Assembly (NCBI GenBank): GCA_014871385.1
Contig: CM026430.1
Location: 3,699,040-3,763,039, forward strand
Length of the DNA: 64,000 nt
Reading direction: 5' to 3'
From: Ceratodon purpureus
Lineage: Eukaryota > Streptophyta > Bryopsida > Pseudoditrichales > Ditrichaceae
Shown here piece after piece: positions 25,169 to 37,663 of this stretch; positions within the stretch are counted from its first letter, which is position 1; every line of letters starts with the position of its first letter. The notes beneath the pieces were generated by a model that was not told the DNA's origin, did not search any database, and worked only from the letters and a program-made list of their open reading frames with translations. Made by a program: the position numbers and the translations under genes.

Positions 25169-26099
25169 CCCCTAAAGTTCCTTGACTAGGTTTTGTCAAA
25201 AAAAACGCTCCAAAACTACCATTTCCAATGTAAAAAGCTTGAATGACTAAAAAATTATGATTTTCTAACCCTAACCGTAAGATCTTCAACTAGATTATTG
25301 TAGTAAATAGCTCAATAAATTTCATTATAATTGACCATAGAGATTAGAAGATTATAGCAATTGAAATTTGAAAACAAACTTTTATGACAAGATTTTTGAC
25401 TAGGTCGACACACTCTAGCTTTTTTTTCCTTAGGTTTTTTGCATTATGGATTTTGGCGGTTTTGATGCATGTCAAAGAAGACTAAGTTAGGTAATTTCAT
25501 AAAAAAAAAAAATACACTCAAAAGTCAAGTGTAGCATGTTGAAAACAATATTTTTATTAAGTTGAATACATAAGAGTGCTAAATCTTATTTCTTTCCTAG
25601 AAATTCCATTATTCAATAAAGTCCCAATCCAAACGGTCAAAGTAAAGATTAATGTCCATATTTTCACTAAAAAAAAAAGAAAAAACCTAAAATAATATTT
25701 TTTCTAACTTTTATGAAGGAAAGAAGAAGTTTGTTTTGTACACTGCCCGAAACGATGAGAAAATTTTGATATTCTGTGGAGTGAACATTATGCACTCAAA
25801 GTCGTTTTTCTTTTTTGGAAACCTCAAAGATGACATCATGAAGTATTTATAGAACCATTTTCGGAGGTAATTGATATTTTAGCATGGCTACCCGAATTGC
25901 CCATTTAACAGCTTTTTCCACTTCGGGTACCAGAACCGTTATTATAAATGTCCAATTGACCAAAAAATTAGATTCCCTCAAAGTTCTTGTTATGGCCTAC
26001 ATTCACAAAAAGTTTAAAAAAATCTCAACTTCAATTGAAGTCACAGATACATGCCCGAATTCTAAAAAAGCCCATTCTAGGACAATGGTCCTTTAGGGG
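25169..26099 (+). mobile_element. TTAA-flanked DNA element, piggyBac-type ends, 931 bp (subfamily A)
   Basis: It starts CCCCTAAAG after TTAA (25165-25168) and ends CTTTAGGGG before TTAA (26100-26103). A 4-bp TTAA duplication with CCC-starting ends is the hallmark of piggyBac-type transposition. A 70-codon frame at 25884-26096 is shared with the related copies at 38350 and 57755 but matches no transposase I know. The element is non-autonomous. Confidence 0.85.
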
Positions 26100-26400
26100 T
26101 TAAATTTTACTTTGTTGTTTTAAAAATAGAAATAAAATATATATGTTAAAATTAAATAACTTTATAAATTAAAATAAGATATATTAAACGCATTATATTT
26201 TAACATTTGGTTTCTTGTTATATTTTTGAAATTTGATATTGTTAATGTTTGATACATTTTTTTACTTTAATTAGTTTTTCAAATCTAAACGCCTTGATCC
26301 AATTATGAACTATATGAGTGTCCTGGCTAAAACTGCTTTAAACAGAAACAAACATGATCTCATTTTTGACGAAAATATAGTTATTTCATCATTCCTTATA

Positions 26401-26583
26401 CAGTAGAACCTGTCTAAACTAATACTGTCTAAACTAATAACTTACTGTCTAAACTAATAACCTCCCTCATTTAATGGTCCCAGCAGTACTATTACATCAG
26501 CAAGTAGTACATCCAACCTCCATTAACTAATAAATTTCCTAATCTAATGGTCCCAACAGTATTAGTTTAGGCAGGTTCTACTG
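26401..26583. mobile_element. pogo/Emigrant-like MITE, 183 bp
   Basis: The ends CAGTAGAACCTGTCTAAACT and its inverse (one mismatch over about 24 bp) are flanked by TA on both sides (26399-26400, 26584-26585). The CAGTAGAACCT terminus with a TA target is typical of pogo/Tigger elements and the plant Emigrant MITEs. The interior repeats GTCTAAACTAATA three times. Confidence 0.9.
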
Positions 26584-26639
26584 TATCGTGAAAGGTTGTT
26601 TAATTTTATTTTATTACATGTGTTAAATTTTAAAACTGT

Positions 26640-27574
26640 GATGCTACTTCTCTAGAAAGAAAAAATTTCATAATTTTTATGTGTAGAGGTTATCGAAATA
26701 GTTGAAGAAGAAATTAAAGCCAAAACAAAATTGGTTGAATTTCCAATAGATGAAATTAAATCAAAATTTGAATGTATGAAAATTTCATTTATTGATGAAT
26801 ATGTTGTTGAAATGAGTGTATCTTATTAAAAAATCTAAGTCACAAATCCTATAGGCTAATCTTACATTGCATTTTTGGATTACAAAAATTATACAACAAC
26901 TTATTTATGTATGAAATAAAAATGAAGCTATTTTAACATTGAGCCAAGCTGAAGAATCTTTAAATAAAGAACAAATACACTCTGTTTGGTCTTTGAAGCA
27001 TTGTCATTAAAACTAATGATTCATATTGATTCAAGTATTAAAATTCTTATCTGAATAAAATCTCGAAAAATCATAAGTTTAATTAATGAAGACTTTTTAA
27101 ACAATATTAATCCTACTGGAAAAAATAAACAATTAAAAATAATTATTTATAATAAAACCTATGATATACATTCTTAATCTATTGAGGAAATTGATGAAAG
27201 TTGTATATTTGGAAAATATGTTTTTAGTTAGATTCTTATACACCATGTTCAAACTTCAAAGCACTTATTTATTAATAAGAGAAAGAGTTGTCAAAAAAAA
27301 TTTAAAAAAATAAAAAAATAAAAATTTAATTCATTTGTTGAACAATGATACACAATTGTCACTATTTTTATTATGACCAAATTTATGTTTTATAATGATT
27401 GATCATAACATAGTTATTACCAAAATAAGCTTAATAAGTTATTCAATTATTAATAAGCTATTATTGCCATTACTAATATTTCACTTCTTTAAAATATAAT
27501 TTTTCTCTTCATCTTCCTCCTCTTCCTGACCTCTTGTTTTAAAATTTTAATTTGATTTTTATCCAATTATTAAT

Positions 27575-27641
<67 letters not shown>

Positions 27642-29530
27642 TAATAGTTACAATTTTTTTTCTATGATGAATTGGAAAAACTTCTTGAGAAAAGTTCCAA
27701 AAGAAACTCAAATATTATTTAGCAAATATTGTGATGTGCAAAGCAGTAAATTGACAACATATTATCTATGCTTCCAAAGTCATTGGTCAAGAGAAATTAC
27801 AAACTAATGAAATTTCAAATGAAGATTATCAACACAAATTTACTTCTAGACATGCTAGCATAATATAATGTAATGAAGCTCCTGAAAACAAATATCTAGC
27901 TTTGTCATGCAATTCAAATGAAATTCGTTTTAAAAAGAAAGCTTATAGTATTGTAGGAGAAAAATTATTAAAGATAGGAATTTCTTTTATCATTACAATG
28001 ATTTAAATCCATTGAATAGAGAAGATGATCATGAACGTGCACAATTTATGAAACTTATATTATATATTCTTCACATTAAAGATCAAAATATTACAAGTCC
28101 AAGAAATTAAATGATAAAATAGCTGATTAGACTACACATGTTTTCACACATGATGAATAATGTTACGATGCTTTGCAACAGCTTTGTGATGCATATGATT
28201 ACAATTTTTTATTTTTTTTTATAATAAAACTTTAAAGGAAAAACAGTCCATATATTCATTTTTGCTTCAAAAGTTTATAGATATTTCATAACTAAAACTA
28301 TGAAAAGAATCAAGTTTCAATGATTATATAACATTAATCAATTTTTCTTAAAACCTTTACAAGTCTTTTTTTGAAGAATAAAATATCATAAATAGTCTAT
28401 TTAAAACTCATGTAATTAATTAATTATTCAATAAAATCAAAATTATCAATGCTATTTATAATGTATACAATAATTTTGAATTAAGAAGATAAATATTAGA
28501 TTTTTGATTTAGATTTTTGAACTAATAATATATCAAAATTTCAAAATGAAAGGATGCTTAAATATTTGGCTGACTCCATCTATTTTATTTTTATAAAATA
28601 TGAGGCACATCAAAACAAATCATAGAATTATTTCATTTTCAAATGTTCATTCCACCGTTTATATCTAATCATTACAAATCAACTTAATTTTCATTGAATG
28701 AAGCAATGATTCTAAGTTCCTTTCAATTATAGACATGGAATGAAAAAAAGATAAGGTGCTATTTCAAATAATTTCAATGAATTTTTTTGCAAAAATACAA
28801 ATTTTTTAATATAACTTTTCATGTTCTTTCAAAAGATTTTTTATTTGTTTTTGATTCACAACATTAAGGAGTTAATGGACAACATTGGTCTATAAATAAA
28901 CATGTTTTATTTGGAGCAAATTTTCAAATATGAATTTGTTCAATTTCACGTTTGAATGTAATTCTTTTATTGCTAATAGATACCTACGGACATGAAGTAC
29001 TTTTTAATCTTAAAATAAATGATGAATATATTATAATACAAAGCACTTAGGGGATCAAAAGCAACATGAAGGAAATTTTTCACAAGATTATAATAAAAAA
29101 AATTCAATATATTTTCAAAAAATCTAAAATTAATTTTATCTTTTCATACCAAATCCAAAGTGATCCATCTTTAATTTTTTTTATCAAAGTTCTTAAGTGA
29201 ACCATTGCTAATCATATTTACCAAAGATGAAGTTCAATATATTTCTAGTAAAAGAAGAATATTAAATTTAATTATTTAACAGAGTTTTATTTACCACAAT
29301 ATTGGAATTTAGTCTTGATTGGGAATATTTTTTAATGTAAAAGGTTTAATGAAATCCCCTCTTTCTGTAAAAACCAAAAATTTATATGTTAGATTCTTCT
29401 GTAGAAAAATAGATAATTTGAAGAAGCAAATTGTAACTAGTAATTGAAATGACTTAGTTAAAATTTGATAATATTTATTTTATTTAAAAAATTGTAATAA
29501 TTTTAAATTAGAATTTAATTTTAATTTGTT
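26640..29530 (+). pseudogene. Decayed AT-rich coding remnant of unknown origin
   Basis: About 2.9 kb that is strongly AT-rich, with many stops and frameshifts, yet several stretches read as protein on the plus strand. Examples are a run near 26700-26820, 27790-27990 and 28020-28110 (DDHERAQFMKLILYILHIKD). Residue composition (Lys, Ile, Asn, Phe rich) suits an AT-rich source gene. No family was recognised; a mobile element or an old insertion of viral origin are both possible. It is non-functional. Confidence 0.4.
27579..27637. repeat. (AT)n microsatellite
   Basis: About 29 uninterrupted AT units. Confidence 0.98.
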
Positions 29531-30039
29531 TATAAAGTATCATTACTAAGGACAGAGCATGACGCTTGCATAATTCTTCTTATTTTTCCAATGGGGACAA
29601 TATAGATTTGTGCAATATTCTAGCCTCACTGCGTTTATATTTTTCTTTTGCATCATAGTCACTTTTGATGGGTGCCTGCAATCACACACTCCTCATATGG
29701 TCATTGTTATTGCCACATTACAAAAACCAACTCAAGAATAAATTACATGACTCTCTGTTGAAATAGAGAAGGTTATTTTTCACACTATTTAATGATAATG
29801 TTGTTTTTGAGCTTCTTTTCAATGTCACCTCTACTTGTGCATATTAGAGGCAAAGTACATGCATGGAATGATCCAGCTAGAGATACAATGGACATCTGTG
29901 GACTAAGATAGTGGACATTGAATGCATTGAATTATACAAAACTAACATTTTGATATTGCATCTTCCCTTTAAGTGGAGTCATTGTCTTAAAGAATAGTAT
30001 ATATCTTGTATCAAAGTACTTGCAAGGACTTTGTATGGC
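29531..30039. other. Interval without recognised gene
   Basis: AT-rich spacer; nothing supported. Confidence 0.4.
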
Positions 30040-30043
30040 TTAA

Positions 30044-30958
30044 CCCCTAAAGTTGAAAGGTCTCAAAACTGCCAAAAACTCTCAAAATTAGACTCTTTCA
30101 ATACAAGGTGTAAGTTTTTAAGTTTTGATGTATTTTGGAGGAAATAACCATAGGATCTAGTACCTTACTTGTACATGTATATGTACCCCAAATATTAAAC
30201 TCAAACTCCTTACTCTTTGTGAGATCATAACGTTCTAAGGTGAAAAAAAAGTTTTTTTCCCTTGTTGCAAAATGGGTTTCAAGTGTTTTGTGAGCCAAAA
30301 AAACCAATTTCAAAAGCAAACTAGATGTAAAGCTCTTCAAGTTATTGTTCCTAGATGAGTTAGGAATATGTCTATGAAATTTTTTTCCCTCATACGACCT
30401 ACAAAACCTAAAGAAATGCTTGAGTTAGGAATATGTCTATGGAATTGTTTCCCTCATACAACTTACAAAACCTAAAGAAATGCTTGATTTTTCACATGGA
30501 GGTATGCTGAAATTCAAATGCAAAGGCCGGTCTATGATAGTAAAAAAGGCATACGGAGAAATATTGGATTGGATATCCGAGCGGTGAGATCATGCCTTCA
30601 AATTGTATTTATATGTAGAAAAAACAAAACTTGAAAAAAAGTAAAATCTCAAAATTTGGTGATTTTTTGAAGTTTTTGTGATCTAATTAATCTTGGGCAG
30701 ATTTTGAGCATATACTGCAATTCTGGGCAGATTTCAACATGCCCAAATAGTGTTTTCAAATTTTGACGACGAATATCTTCTAAACTTTAAAGTATGAGAA
30801 ATTTGAAGCATGAATTAATGGTCTTGTTAGAAAGATATGAAAATTTCCCATGTTGTGCCAAAATTAGAGCCACACCTGGTAAAATTTGACTCATAGAGAG
30901 TCTGACCGAACTCCGAACCCTAAATCATATCAAAATTGTTGAGTTGATGCTTTAGGGG
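30044..30958 (+). mobile_element. TTAA-flanked DNA element, 915 bp (subfamily B)
   Basis: CCCCTAAAG start after TTAA (30040-30043), TTTAGGGG end before TTAA (30959-30962). The interior has paired GGGCAG words near 30705 and 30725 and an internal tandem duplication of about 65 bp at 30357-30487. An older, broken relative lies inverted at 52340-52781 plus 54036-54430. Confidence 0.85.
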
Positions 30959-30962
30959 TTAA

Positions 30963-31716
30963 TGAGGGACAGTAATACCTAACTATAGAATGGCAATAAA
31001 TATAATAATATAATATAAGCTTCACTAAACCATATGAAAGCAAGTGATTCAATTTTATTGAAATAACCAATTAAAATAAACATTGAGGTTTTCATGACAT
31101 TAAAAAAAATTAGACTATCATATTCTCTATGAAGGTTAAAAATGATTAGTGAAAATTAAAAGTTTGATTTTTGGTTGTGAATATATAGCAAAACTAAGTT
31201 ATTAACTCTTTGAGGACCATCAAAACTTATTATAGATATGAATAGTACCTTGAATTTTTGACACTTAATTGTTTTGTTGTCATTGTGTTCTACTAATGTC
31301 AATGAAAAATTTAAGCAAAATATACCATTAGTTTATAAATAACTCTAATAATTACTTTCAGTATACCAAATCATAATTCAAAGTTTGTTTTCTCCATTTG
31401 ATAAAATATATTTCCTTTTTGTTTTGCCAAATTGCCACAATGTTTCAAAAATTACTAAATTAAGAACATTGTGGACGAGCAACCAAGTTTCTAAAATAAC
31501 AATATTAAAAATTGCCACTTTTAAACCTCAAAAATAGTAATATAATAAATTGCAACTTTTGAACCTTGATGTTGGTTAAATGGCACAATTGGTATGAAAA
31601 ATATACATAGAAGATGAGAAATAATAAAAAATATTGGGAAAAACAAAATGAAGTTGTGACAAGATTTGTATAAATTTTCAAAGGTTTTAAAACAAAAATC
31701 CTAGTAACCAATACTA
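30963..31716. other. AT-rich spacer
   Basis: No gene or repeat recognised. A 75-codon minus frame at 31505-31732 is hydrophobic and low in complexity and is not called. Confidence 0.4.
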
Positions 31717-31997
31717 AGGTAGTGACACCCAATTTTAAGTTAGACCCAAAATCGTTTTCTGCCCATGTCTAGATTATACTTTTTGATGATCTATTGGTGG
31801 ACTAGATGGCGATTTTAGATCATTTACCAATAAAACTTTGACCCTTTTTAGTCTTTGTATACTATGTTCAAATCATGCATTCTTTGGTGCGTTGGAATCC
31901 TCTTGAACTTGCTCACAATAAAATTCAAAAATTTACAATTTCTAACAATAGAAAGTAGACTCAGCAGTTGAAGTGGCGGTTTTAGGTGTTACTACCT
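31717..31997. mobile_element. TA-flanked MITE, 281 bp
   Basis: The ends AGGTAGTGACACC and GGTGTTACTACCT are inverted repeats between TA dinucleotides (31715-31716, 31998-31999). The ends match those of the element at 41020-41429 but the interiors do not. Mariner/Stowaway-type target choice is inferred. Confidence 0.7.
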
Positions 31998-32499
31998 TAG
32001 GAGGCTACCATAACCAAGGAGCCTTTCTTGATTTCAGCTTCCATGGTACCACTTGCTACTCCCAGTTATTATTGGTGCGCACAGTTTCAGATTCTCCTCC
32101 CTTGACTTACGACAACCACATGGTCCCATGTGACGCTTCCTCTCTCAGTATATAGTTTAATATTGCATGAGAGTTGTCAAAACTACCATATATTCTGAGA
32201 AGCATCAAACAACTGGGGAATCACCGTTCCATGAGGTCATCGTGCAATATAAGTGTGCACTTAATTTGCTCATGGTTTCTGCGAAAGTTATACATCCCGG
32301 TAATCGGTATTGACGTATTCAATTTCAGCGGTAATATTGCCGGCAAAATAAAACAATTATTTACGTGATGATATTAACAGCCGCAGTCGGAGGACCGACA
32401 GTGTGGGGGCCAGTCGAGATGCAGACATTTGCTCGTGCAGACATCGCTCATCCCGACTCACAAGGGGAATATAACTTACGGTACCCTTCTTCTTCATAA
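31998..32499. other. Spacer before cassette copy A
   Basis: More GC-balanced than the DNA to its left. Short open frames only; nothing supported. Confidence 0.35.
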
Positions 32500-33893
32500 G
32501 CAGTGTTTCTGAACCACTCTCATATTGCTTATCTGGTTCATCTTCTGATGATCTATCGTTTTCGGCCTCAGTGGGAGCGTGTTCTAGGAAGAGGGAGTCA
32601 GAGTTCTGCTAAAGTTTTGTGTAAGGTCGGAATCTTAGACTCATGATGGAGCTAGAGCGTGGTGAAGTTTGATTATATTCTCCTTAGAAACAAAGCAACA
32701 AGAATTAGTTCATTTGTGGACTTCCGGAAGTTAACTAGTGGTCTTGAGTACCTTGAACTCCTGATTCCTGAATATATAGGGTCCTAGAATAGCCGATAAG
32801 CAGCACAATGAAATAAAAGGTTCTAGAGTCAATTCAGGGAAGACCATCTTGACCAGGTTCTAAAGATTGCCAATCATGGTGTCGAGCTAGGACGGTACGA
32901 TTTTGATAGTTTAGATAATCTGCTGTCCTTAGATTAAGGAGATATCAATTACAAGTAGGAGCCCTTTGAGATTTCCAATCCAACGCACTTTGAATCGCTG
33001 GATTCTTGGGAATATTGAAGAAGGTACAAGGATTTGAAGCTGAGGGTGTTGGCAAGTTTCTCCTGCAGTAGTAAGAGCAGCATCAGCAGATATATTTGGC
33101 AAGTTGATTGGAAACCAAGGTGAGTAACTGCTACATTCACTTGTGATTGATTGAGCCACTAGATTCCGGTTAAGAGCAGCTCATGACGTGTGGGTTCTAA
33201 TTGTACGTGATGCCTTCACCTTCCAGACTTGATTTTCAGGCTGGTTAGAAGAGGTTGATGGTACATAGGAGTACGGAGATCGGTCCTGGTGTAGATTGTC
33301 GGTAGAAGTACAGGAGAATCTTGGTGTCTGATCTGGGTCTCGCCATGGCCGGCTCATTTCAAATTCGTGAGCAGAAGCTGTGGTTTCTGTAATTTAGTTC
33401 GTTGCGTTTTGATTTGACTAGTTTGTAATTTGCTAAATGCTTTTGAGAAGGAGGGAAAGTAATCAATGTCCTGGATTCGTGTTGGCATTGAGGAACCTGG
33501 AAGCGTTAGAGTCTGATGGTATGCAGCTATGACAAACCTTGCAGTCTCAAGCAGTTTCACTGGAGGAATTTAGTCGAGAAACGTGTCCATCCAAATTAGC
33601 AATTCCGTGAATTTGAACTGAATTGAAACTGTCGGTGATCAGCTTTTTGCAATCTCCAAAAGCTGAGGACGGTCAAGAGAAGTCATCTTTCTCTAGAATC
33701 AATGGTTTATGTGTCGAATTCGTCAATGGGCACAAGCTGTAGGAGCTTTCTTTGTGTTGTCTGTTAAGCAGCACCGATAGTCCGATACTGACTCAGAGGT
33801 CCATGCACAACGTGGCGTTTTTGGTCATGTTTTCACGGAGTCAATTGATACGTGAATAGTCTAGCTTGTTCAGTTCCTAAGGTTTGTCGTGGA
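32500..33893 (+). repeat. Upstream cassette, copy A
   Basis: Long diverged similarity to 42060-43290 (copy B) and 59850-61500 (copy C). Shared words include GACTCATGATGGAGCTAGAG (32639), TTTGAGAAGGAG (about 33443) and the closing TGATACGTGAATA / AAGGTTTGTCGTGG (about 33850-33893). In copies B and C the cassette lies upstream of TIR genes; here it precedes the orphan membrane protein. No conserved reading frame stands out. Confidence 0.75.
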
Positions 33894-34031
33894 AAGAAAG
33901 AAGTATGAATATGCTCATCACGTTTTGGCTGCAATTTAGACCAAAAACATGAAGGCTCAAGGCTGTCTCATATAGTAACAACTGTTTTTGAGTCTTTGCA
34001 GAAGTCTCGACCAAGCGCTTCTTTGGGCGTT

Positions 34032-35405
34032 ATGGCCTTCAAGCTACGCAGCTCTAATGAAGAGAAGCTCCATGCCGAAAAGCATGACAGCACTGCTCTG
34101 AAGGAGCTAAGAGGTGCAGCTCCTCCTGCACATTTAAGCGCCAGTACTCAACGTCAAGATCACCACTTGCGCACCGCAACTCTCAAGTCAGGGCCAATGC
34201 AACTTAATTCCCCAGTTGTTGCTATTGTGATAATAGCTTTTGTCTTTAGCCTACCAGATCTTGCAGCCTCACAAACATTGGAGGCAGCATTTTCTCAAGA
34301 TGCCAAGCTCGACTATTTCTGCTGCACTCTGCTACTTTCATGGTGGGCAGGTACCTGGTTCCTATTGCGGATCTGTGAAATCCATTGGAAATTTAACTGG
34401 TATTGTATACTCCAGAGACTCAAGTTTGTCGGGGGCCTGCTTATATGCGCGTCTGCTGCGATCGGTTTTACCCTGGTGGTCTTTTGGAGCAATGGGAGTA
34501 CGTTTATGCCACAAAGTTCCGGGACACAAACGGGGCCACAGATTTCAGCTACACTATCCACCTTCCTTGTCTGGTTTGCAGCAGGTGGATGCGGAGTTTG
34601 GACTGGCCGGGCTACCATGAGGCAAGCGTGTGCTTTAACAGATGAATTGGCAACTCCAAGGTACCGGATTGCTTTGAGCAGGTATTTTCCCAATGCCACC
34701 TCAACATTATTGGCTGGTTCAGGGATATCCTCGGAGGTCCAAGTCATGAAAGCTCATTTGCCTATGGGGTATACATTAAGTGGCTGGTCGCTCAGCCCTA
34801 CTCGATGGTGGGCTCAACAATGGCAGTACTATTGGAACGGCCCTGTTTTCTGGGACTCCTCCAATGCAGAATTGTATGTTGTCATGAGGAGTACACAAGA
34901 GCGGTTGGGGCCGGAGTCAGTCTCAATGATCAGCATGAATCTACTGCAGTCGAATGTCCTCGGACTCGGCAGAATCCGGATTCAAGCCATGTTGGCTCGG
35001 CTACCAAACTACGTTTGGCAAGCACAAGTTTGCCGTGAGATAGTCAAAATGTTGTTGGAAGATGAGGATGTGCGTTCTGGCCTTCGATCCAACAATGGCG
35101 AGTTATGTGGTGTGAAGTTGATAGGTGGAATTGTTCCTTTCGAGGAAGAGGATGCTTATTTGGCAAATGCCCGAAGCTTGGCTAACGTCGGCCTCTTGGC
35201 ACTTTGGGAAGATGAACGTGTGTTTTGTAAGCTGCAACGCTTCATTGAGGACATGTATGCAGCTCTTCCAACAGAAGTAGGCAAGTGGCAGGAAGATGAA
35301 GTGAGTGACAAGGTGCGGGAGTTGGCCATGGAGGTACTCCTTTCCATCAAGGAAGCAAAGATTGGCAAGACTTTGGTGGAGGTGGCTGTCAAGCATACCA
35401 AATGA
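34032..35405 (+). CDS. Orphan multi-pass membrane protein
   Basis: A single-exon frame of 457 residues from ATG 34032 (MAFKLRSSNEEK). A likely splice acceptor (TCTTTGCAG, ending at 34001) precedes it, so a leader intron or an additional first exon is possible. Four hydrophobic helices are visible near the N-terminal half: VVAIVIIAFVFSLPDLAA, FCCTLLLSWWAGTWFLL, FVGGLLICASAAIGFTLVVF, and ATLSTFLVWFAAGGCGVW. The remaining about 260 residues are soluble-looking, with a Trp-rich stretch (SPTRWWAQQWQYYWNGPVFW) and an acidic helical end. I recognise no family. Codon use is regular and there are no breaks, so it is probably a real lineage-restricted gene. It sits downstream of a cassette that elsewhere precedes TIR genes. 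Confidence 0.7.
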   Translation: MAFKLRSSNEEKLHAEKHDSTALKELRGAAPPAHLSASTQRQDHHLRTATLKSGPMQLNSPVVAIVIIAFVFSLPDLAASQTLEAAFSQDAKLDYFCCTLLLSWWAGTWFLLRICEIHWKFNWYCILQRLKFVGGLLICASAAIGFTLVVFWSNGSTFMPQSSGTQTGPQISATLSTFLVWFAAGGCGVWTGRATMRQACALTDELATPRYRIALSRYFPNATSTLLAGSGISSEVQVMKAHLPMGYTLSGWSLSPTRWWAQQWQYYWNGPVFWDSSNAELYVVMRSTQERLGPESVSMISMNLLQSNVLGLGRIRIQAMLARLPNYVWQAQVCREIVKMLLEDEDVRSGLRSNNGELCGVKLIGGIVPFEEEDAYLANARSLANVGLLALWEDERVFCKLQRFIEDMYAALPTEVGKWQEDEVSDKVRELAMEVLLSIKEAKIGKTLVEVAVKHTK

Positions 35406-35828
35406 TCGATTCATTTCAATGTTGTTGCAGAAGGGTGTGCTGAAGTTGAATAATAGTTACTAATGATAGGTGTATTAAGAGATTTAGTGATGGTTTCTTT
35501 TTAGGCATATTCATTAATCTTTAAGGTGCTAAGTGTGAATTTTAGAAGTGTTTTTGTTGAAGTATTTAATATTTGGATTTATCTATTAAAAAGGGGTGAT
35601 AAGGAGATGTACAGTCATGTATGTATAATGTCTGTGTTAAAAACTGAACATTTTGACTCAAGGGTATAACTTATGAAGTGGTAAATATGGATAAGTTATT
35701 TTCACCTTCATTCACAAAACTAATAAAATTTCTAAAAACATATATGGTGACAAAGAAGATGATGCATTGATAGTATGCTAACAATAATATATATATAGCC
35801 AAGTGTGAAATTTGAGTACAATTGATGA
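35406..35828. other. 3' flank, AT-rich
   Basis: Presumed 3' UTR and spacer of the membrane-protein gene; no feature seen. Confidence 0.4.
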
Positions 35829-36742
35829 CTATGTTGATGTTGAAATTTGGCAATCAAACTTTGGATAAGAAGTACAATATGACCATTAACTCAAAAACAT
35901 ATACATGTCCTTTGAAGATCGAATAAGACTTAAATCATAAAATAAGTACAAAAAACATATATTAAGACATAGAATGAAACAAGTGTTATGTATATGTGTA
36001 AGTCCAAAAAATAGTTACAATGATTGAAAAATAAATAAATAGATCTAAAACTTTTGGTGTGATATAACTATATTTAGATATGACGCTTTTCACCTAAATT
36101 TATCTGGTGATAAAAGAAAATTCATTAGAAAAACTTTTTAAAGTTAAGCAATGCATATAAATGTATATTCTTGTAACAACTTATTGACAAGAATTCGAAG
36201 CACTTTGCAACTTGTTCTCACGGAAGTTCAAGCTCCCCAAACAATATTTATCCCACACGTAAAACAATTAGATGTGAACTTTTGTAATTTTTTATACATT
36301 CATATATTCAGTAAATGTATATAAGAGCTGCATCTAGCATGCACCACCGCCAAGTGCGGAGGTCATTATCAGAGGCAAACTCAAATAAATGAAAGAATGT
36401 GTCTAGGAGAGGCTGCAACTACTAATGATTCCTTTGTTTTACCAAGTTGATTACCAAGATGAAAGCAGTTAAAGCAGTTGCATTTATATTTGAAAAGAAT
36501 CTAAAATTAGGAATTGGTTTAAATTGACTGTAATTCATAATTTAAAAAAATAAAAACTATACATTAGAATTAGAATTAAAATAAGATAAAATCGTAAAAA
36601 AAACATGGACATTTTCCAGGGATATTCCTCATTTCATGCAGGTCAGAAGGTCGACAGAAAGCTTAGGGTTAATGCCAATGAACACAGACAATCCATGCTG
36701 TTGTAGATTAATTATAAAACAATCCATGCTGTTGTAGATTAA
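35829..36742. repeat. Interspersed repeat R, copy 1 (left part)
   Basis: Shares blocks with 55470-56200: TGTTGATGTTG..AAT (35832 / 55471), ATAAGAGCTGCATCT (36322 / 55587), GCACCACC..AAGT..GGAGGTC (36341 / 55660) and AATCC.TGCTG.TGTAGATT (36721 / 56171). The repeat continues after the element at 36743, with further similarity at about 39340-39560. Confidence 0.7.
36691..36742. repeat. 31-bp direct duplication spanning a TTAA site
   Basis: The unit AATCCATGCTGTTGTAGA + TTAA + TTATAAAAC (starting at about 36691) is followed directly by a second AATCCATGCTGTTGTAGATTAA, into which the element at 36743 is inserted. Confidence 0.85.
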
Positions 36743-37663
36743 CCCCTAAATGCACTGGCGACCAAAATGTGGTCGCAGCCTATTTTGGGCAGGCTGCTAT
36801 GGCGTCAAAAATAATTATTAAGTTTTGAAATTTTGTATGTAGATTCTTTCACTCATTATGTACATGTCAAGCTTTGTTTGATGTGATTTTGATATGTAAT
36901 GCAAAAGTTATCAAGGATTAAAGGTTCAAAATCTCAACGCGGGCAGCATAAAAAAAACTCAAATCTTTTTTTAAAAAATAAATTTAAATATCATCATTTT
37001 CTACTGATTTGTATGCACATAGGAAGCTTTGAGCCATGCCAATCCAATAGGTGAGGTAAGAGATATGAGAAGTCATATTATGCGGGCAGTTCGGTCAACT
37101 CTTCATCAAAAATAACTTCAACTATTGATTTTGAACTCGATTTTAGCAATTTTCCAAAATTAAAAATTGGAAAAGTTTTTGGTTACTTGCTACATCATTT
37201 TCACCGTTGGAATTGACAATATCTACTTTTATGTAGACAAAATTAGTAGTTTAGTTTTTCCCTCTATTCTACATCTTAATCTAATTATTTATGGTTTGAA
37301 GATGAAAATCAAGGTTTAATGTTTTGAAATTTTTTGTGAAGAATCTCAAGTCATTCTTTAAATAGAATATTCAATTGCCCATTCTAAAATTCTAAAGCAT
37401 ATTTTCTGAAAATTCTTTGAAGCCAAGATTTTAGTTTTTTGAAGGATTGGAAATAACTTGTCTTGGAACTTTAAACATCACGATCTTGTGATTGGTTTGG
37501 TTTCTGACTCTAAAAATTTGAGAAATAGCTTTTTAATGAGTTATTTATAAGATCCTACGGTTGAAATTGCAAAAGAATGTTATGAAATTAAAAAAATCAG
37601 CTTGCTTTACAAAGAGGTATCAAAAGACAGTTTGAGCCTGAAATTTTCAAGAGCATTTAGGGG
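36743..37663 (+). mobile_element. TTAA-flanked DNA element, 921 bp (subfamily C)
   Basis: The termini CCCCTAAATGC and GCATTTAGGGG are perfect 11-bp inverted repeats, flanked by TTAA at 36739-36742 and 37664-37667. A 7-bp-arm palindrome (GCGACCA-AAATG-TGGTCGC, 36758-36776) sits just inside the left end. Three GGGCAG words lie inside. The related repeat at 56170-56230 lacks the insertion. No transposase-like frame. Confidence 0.9.
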
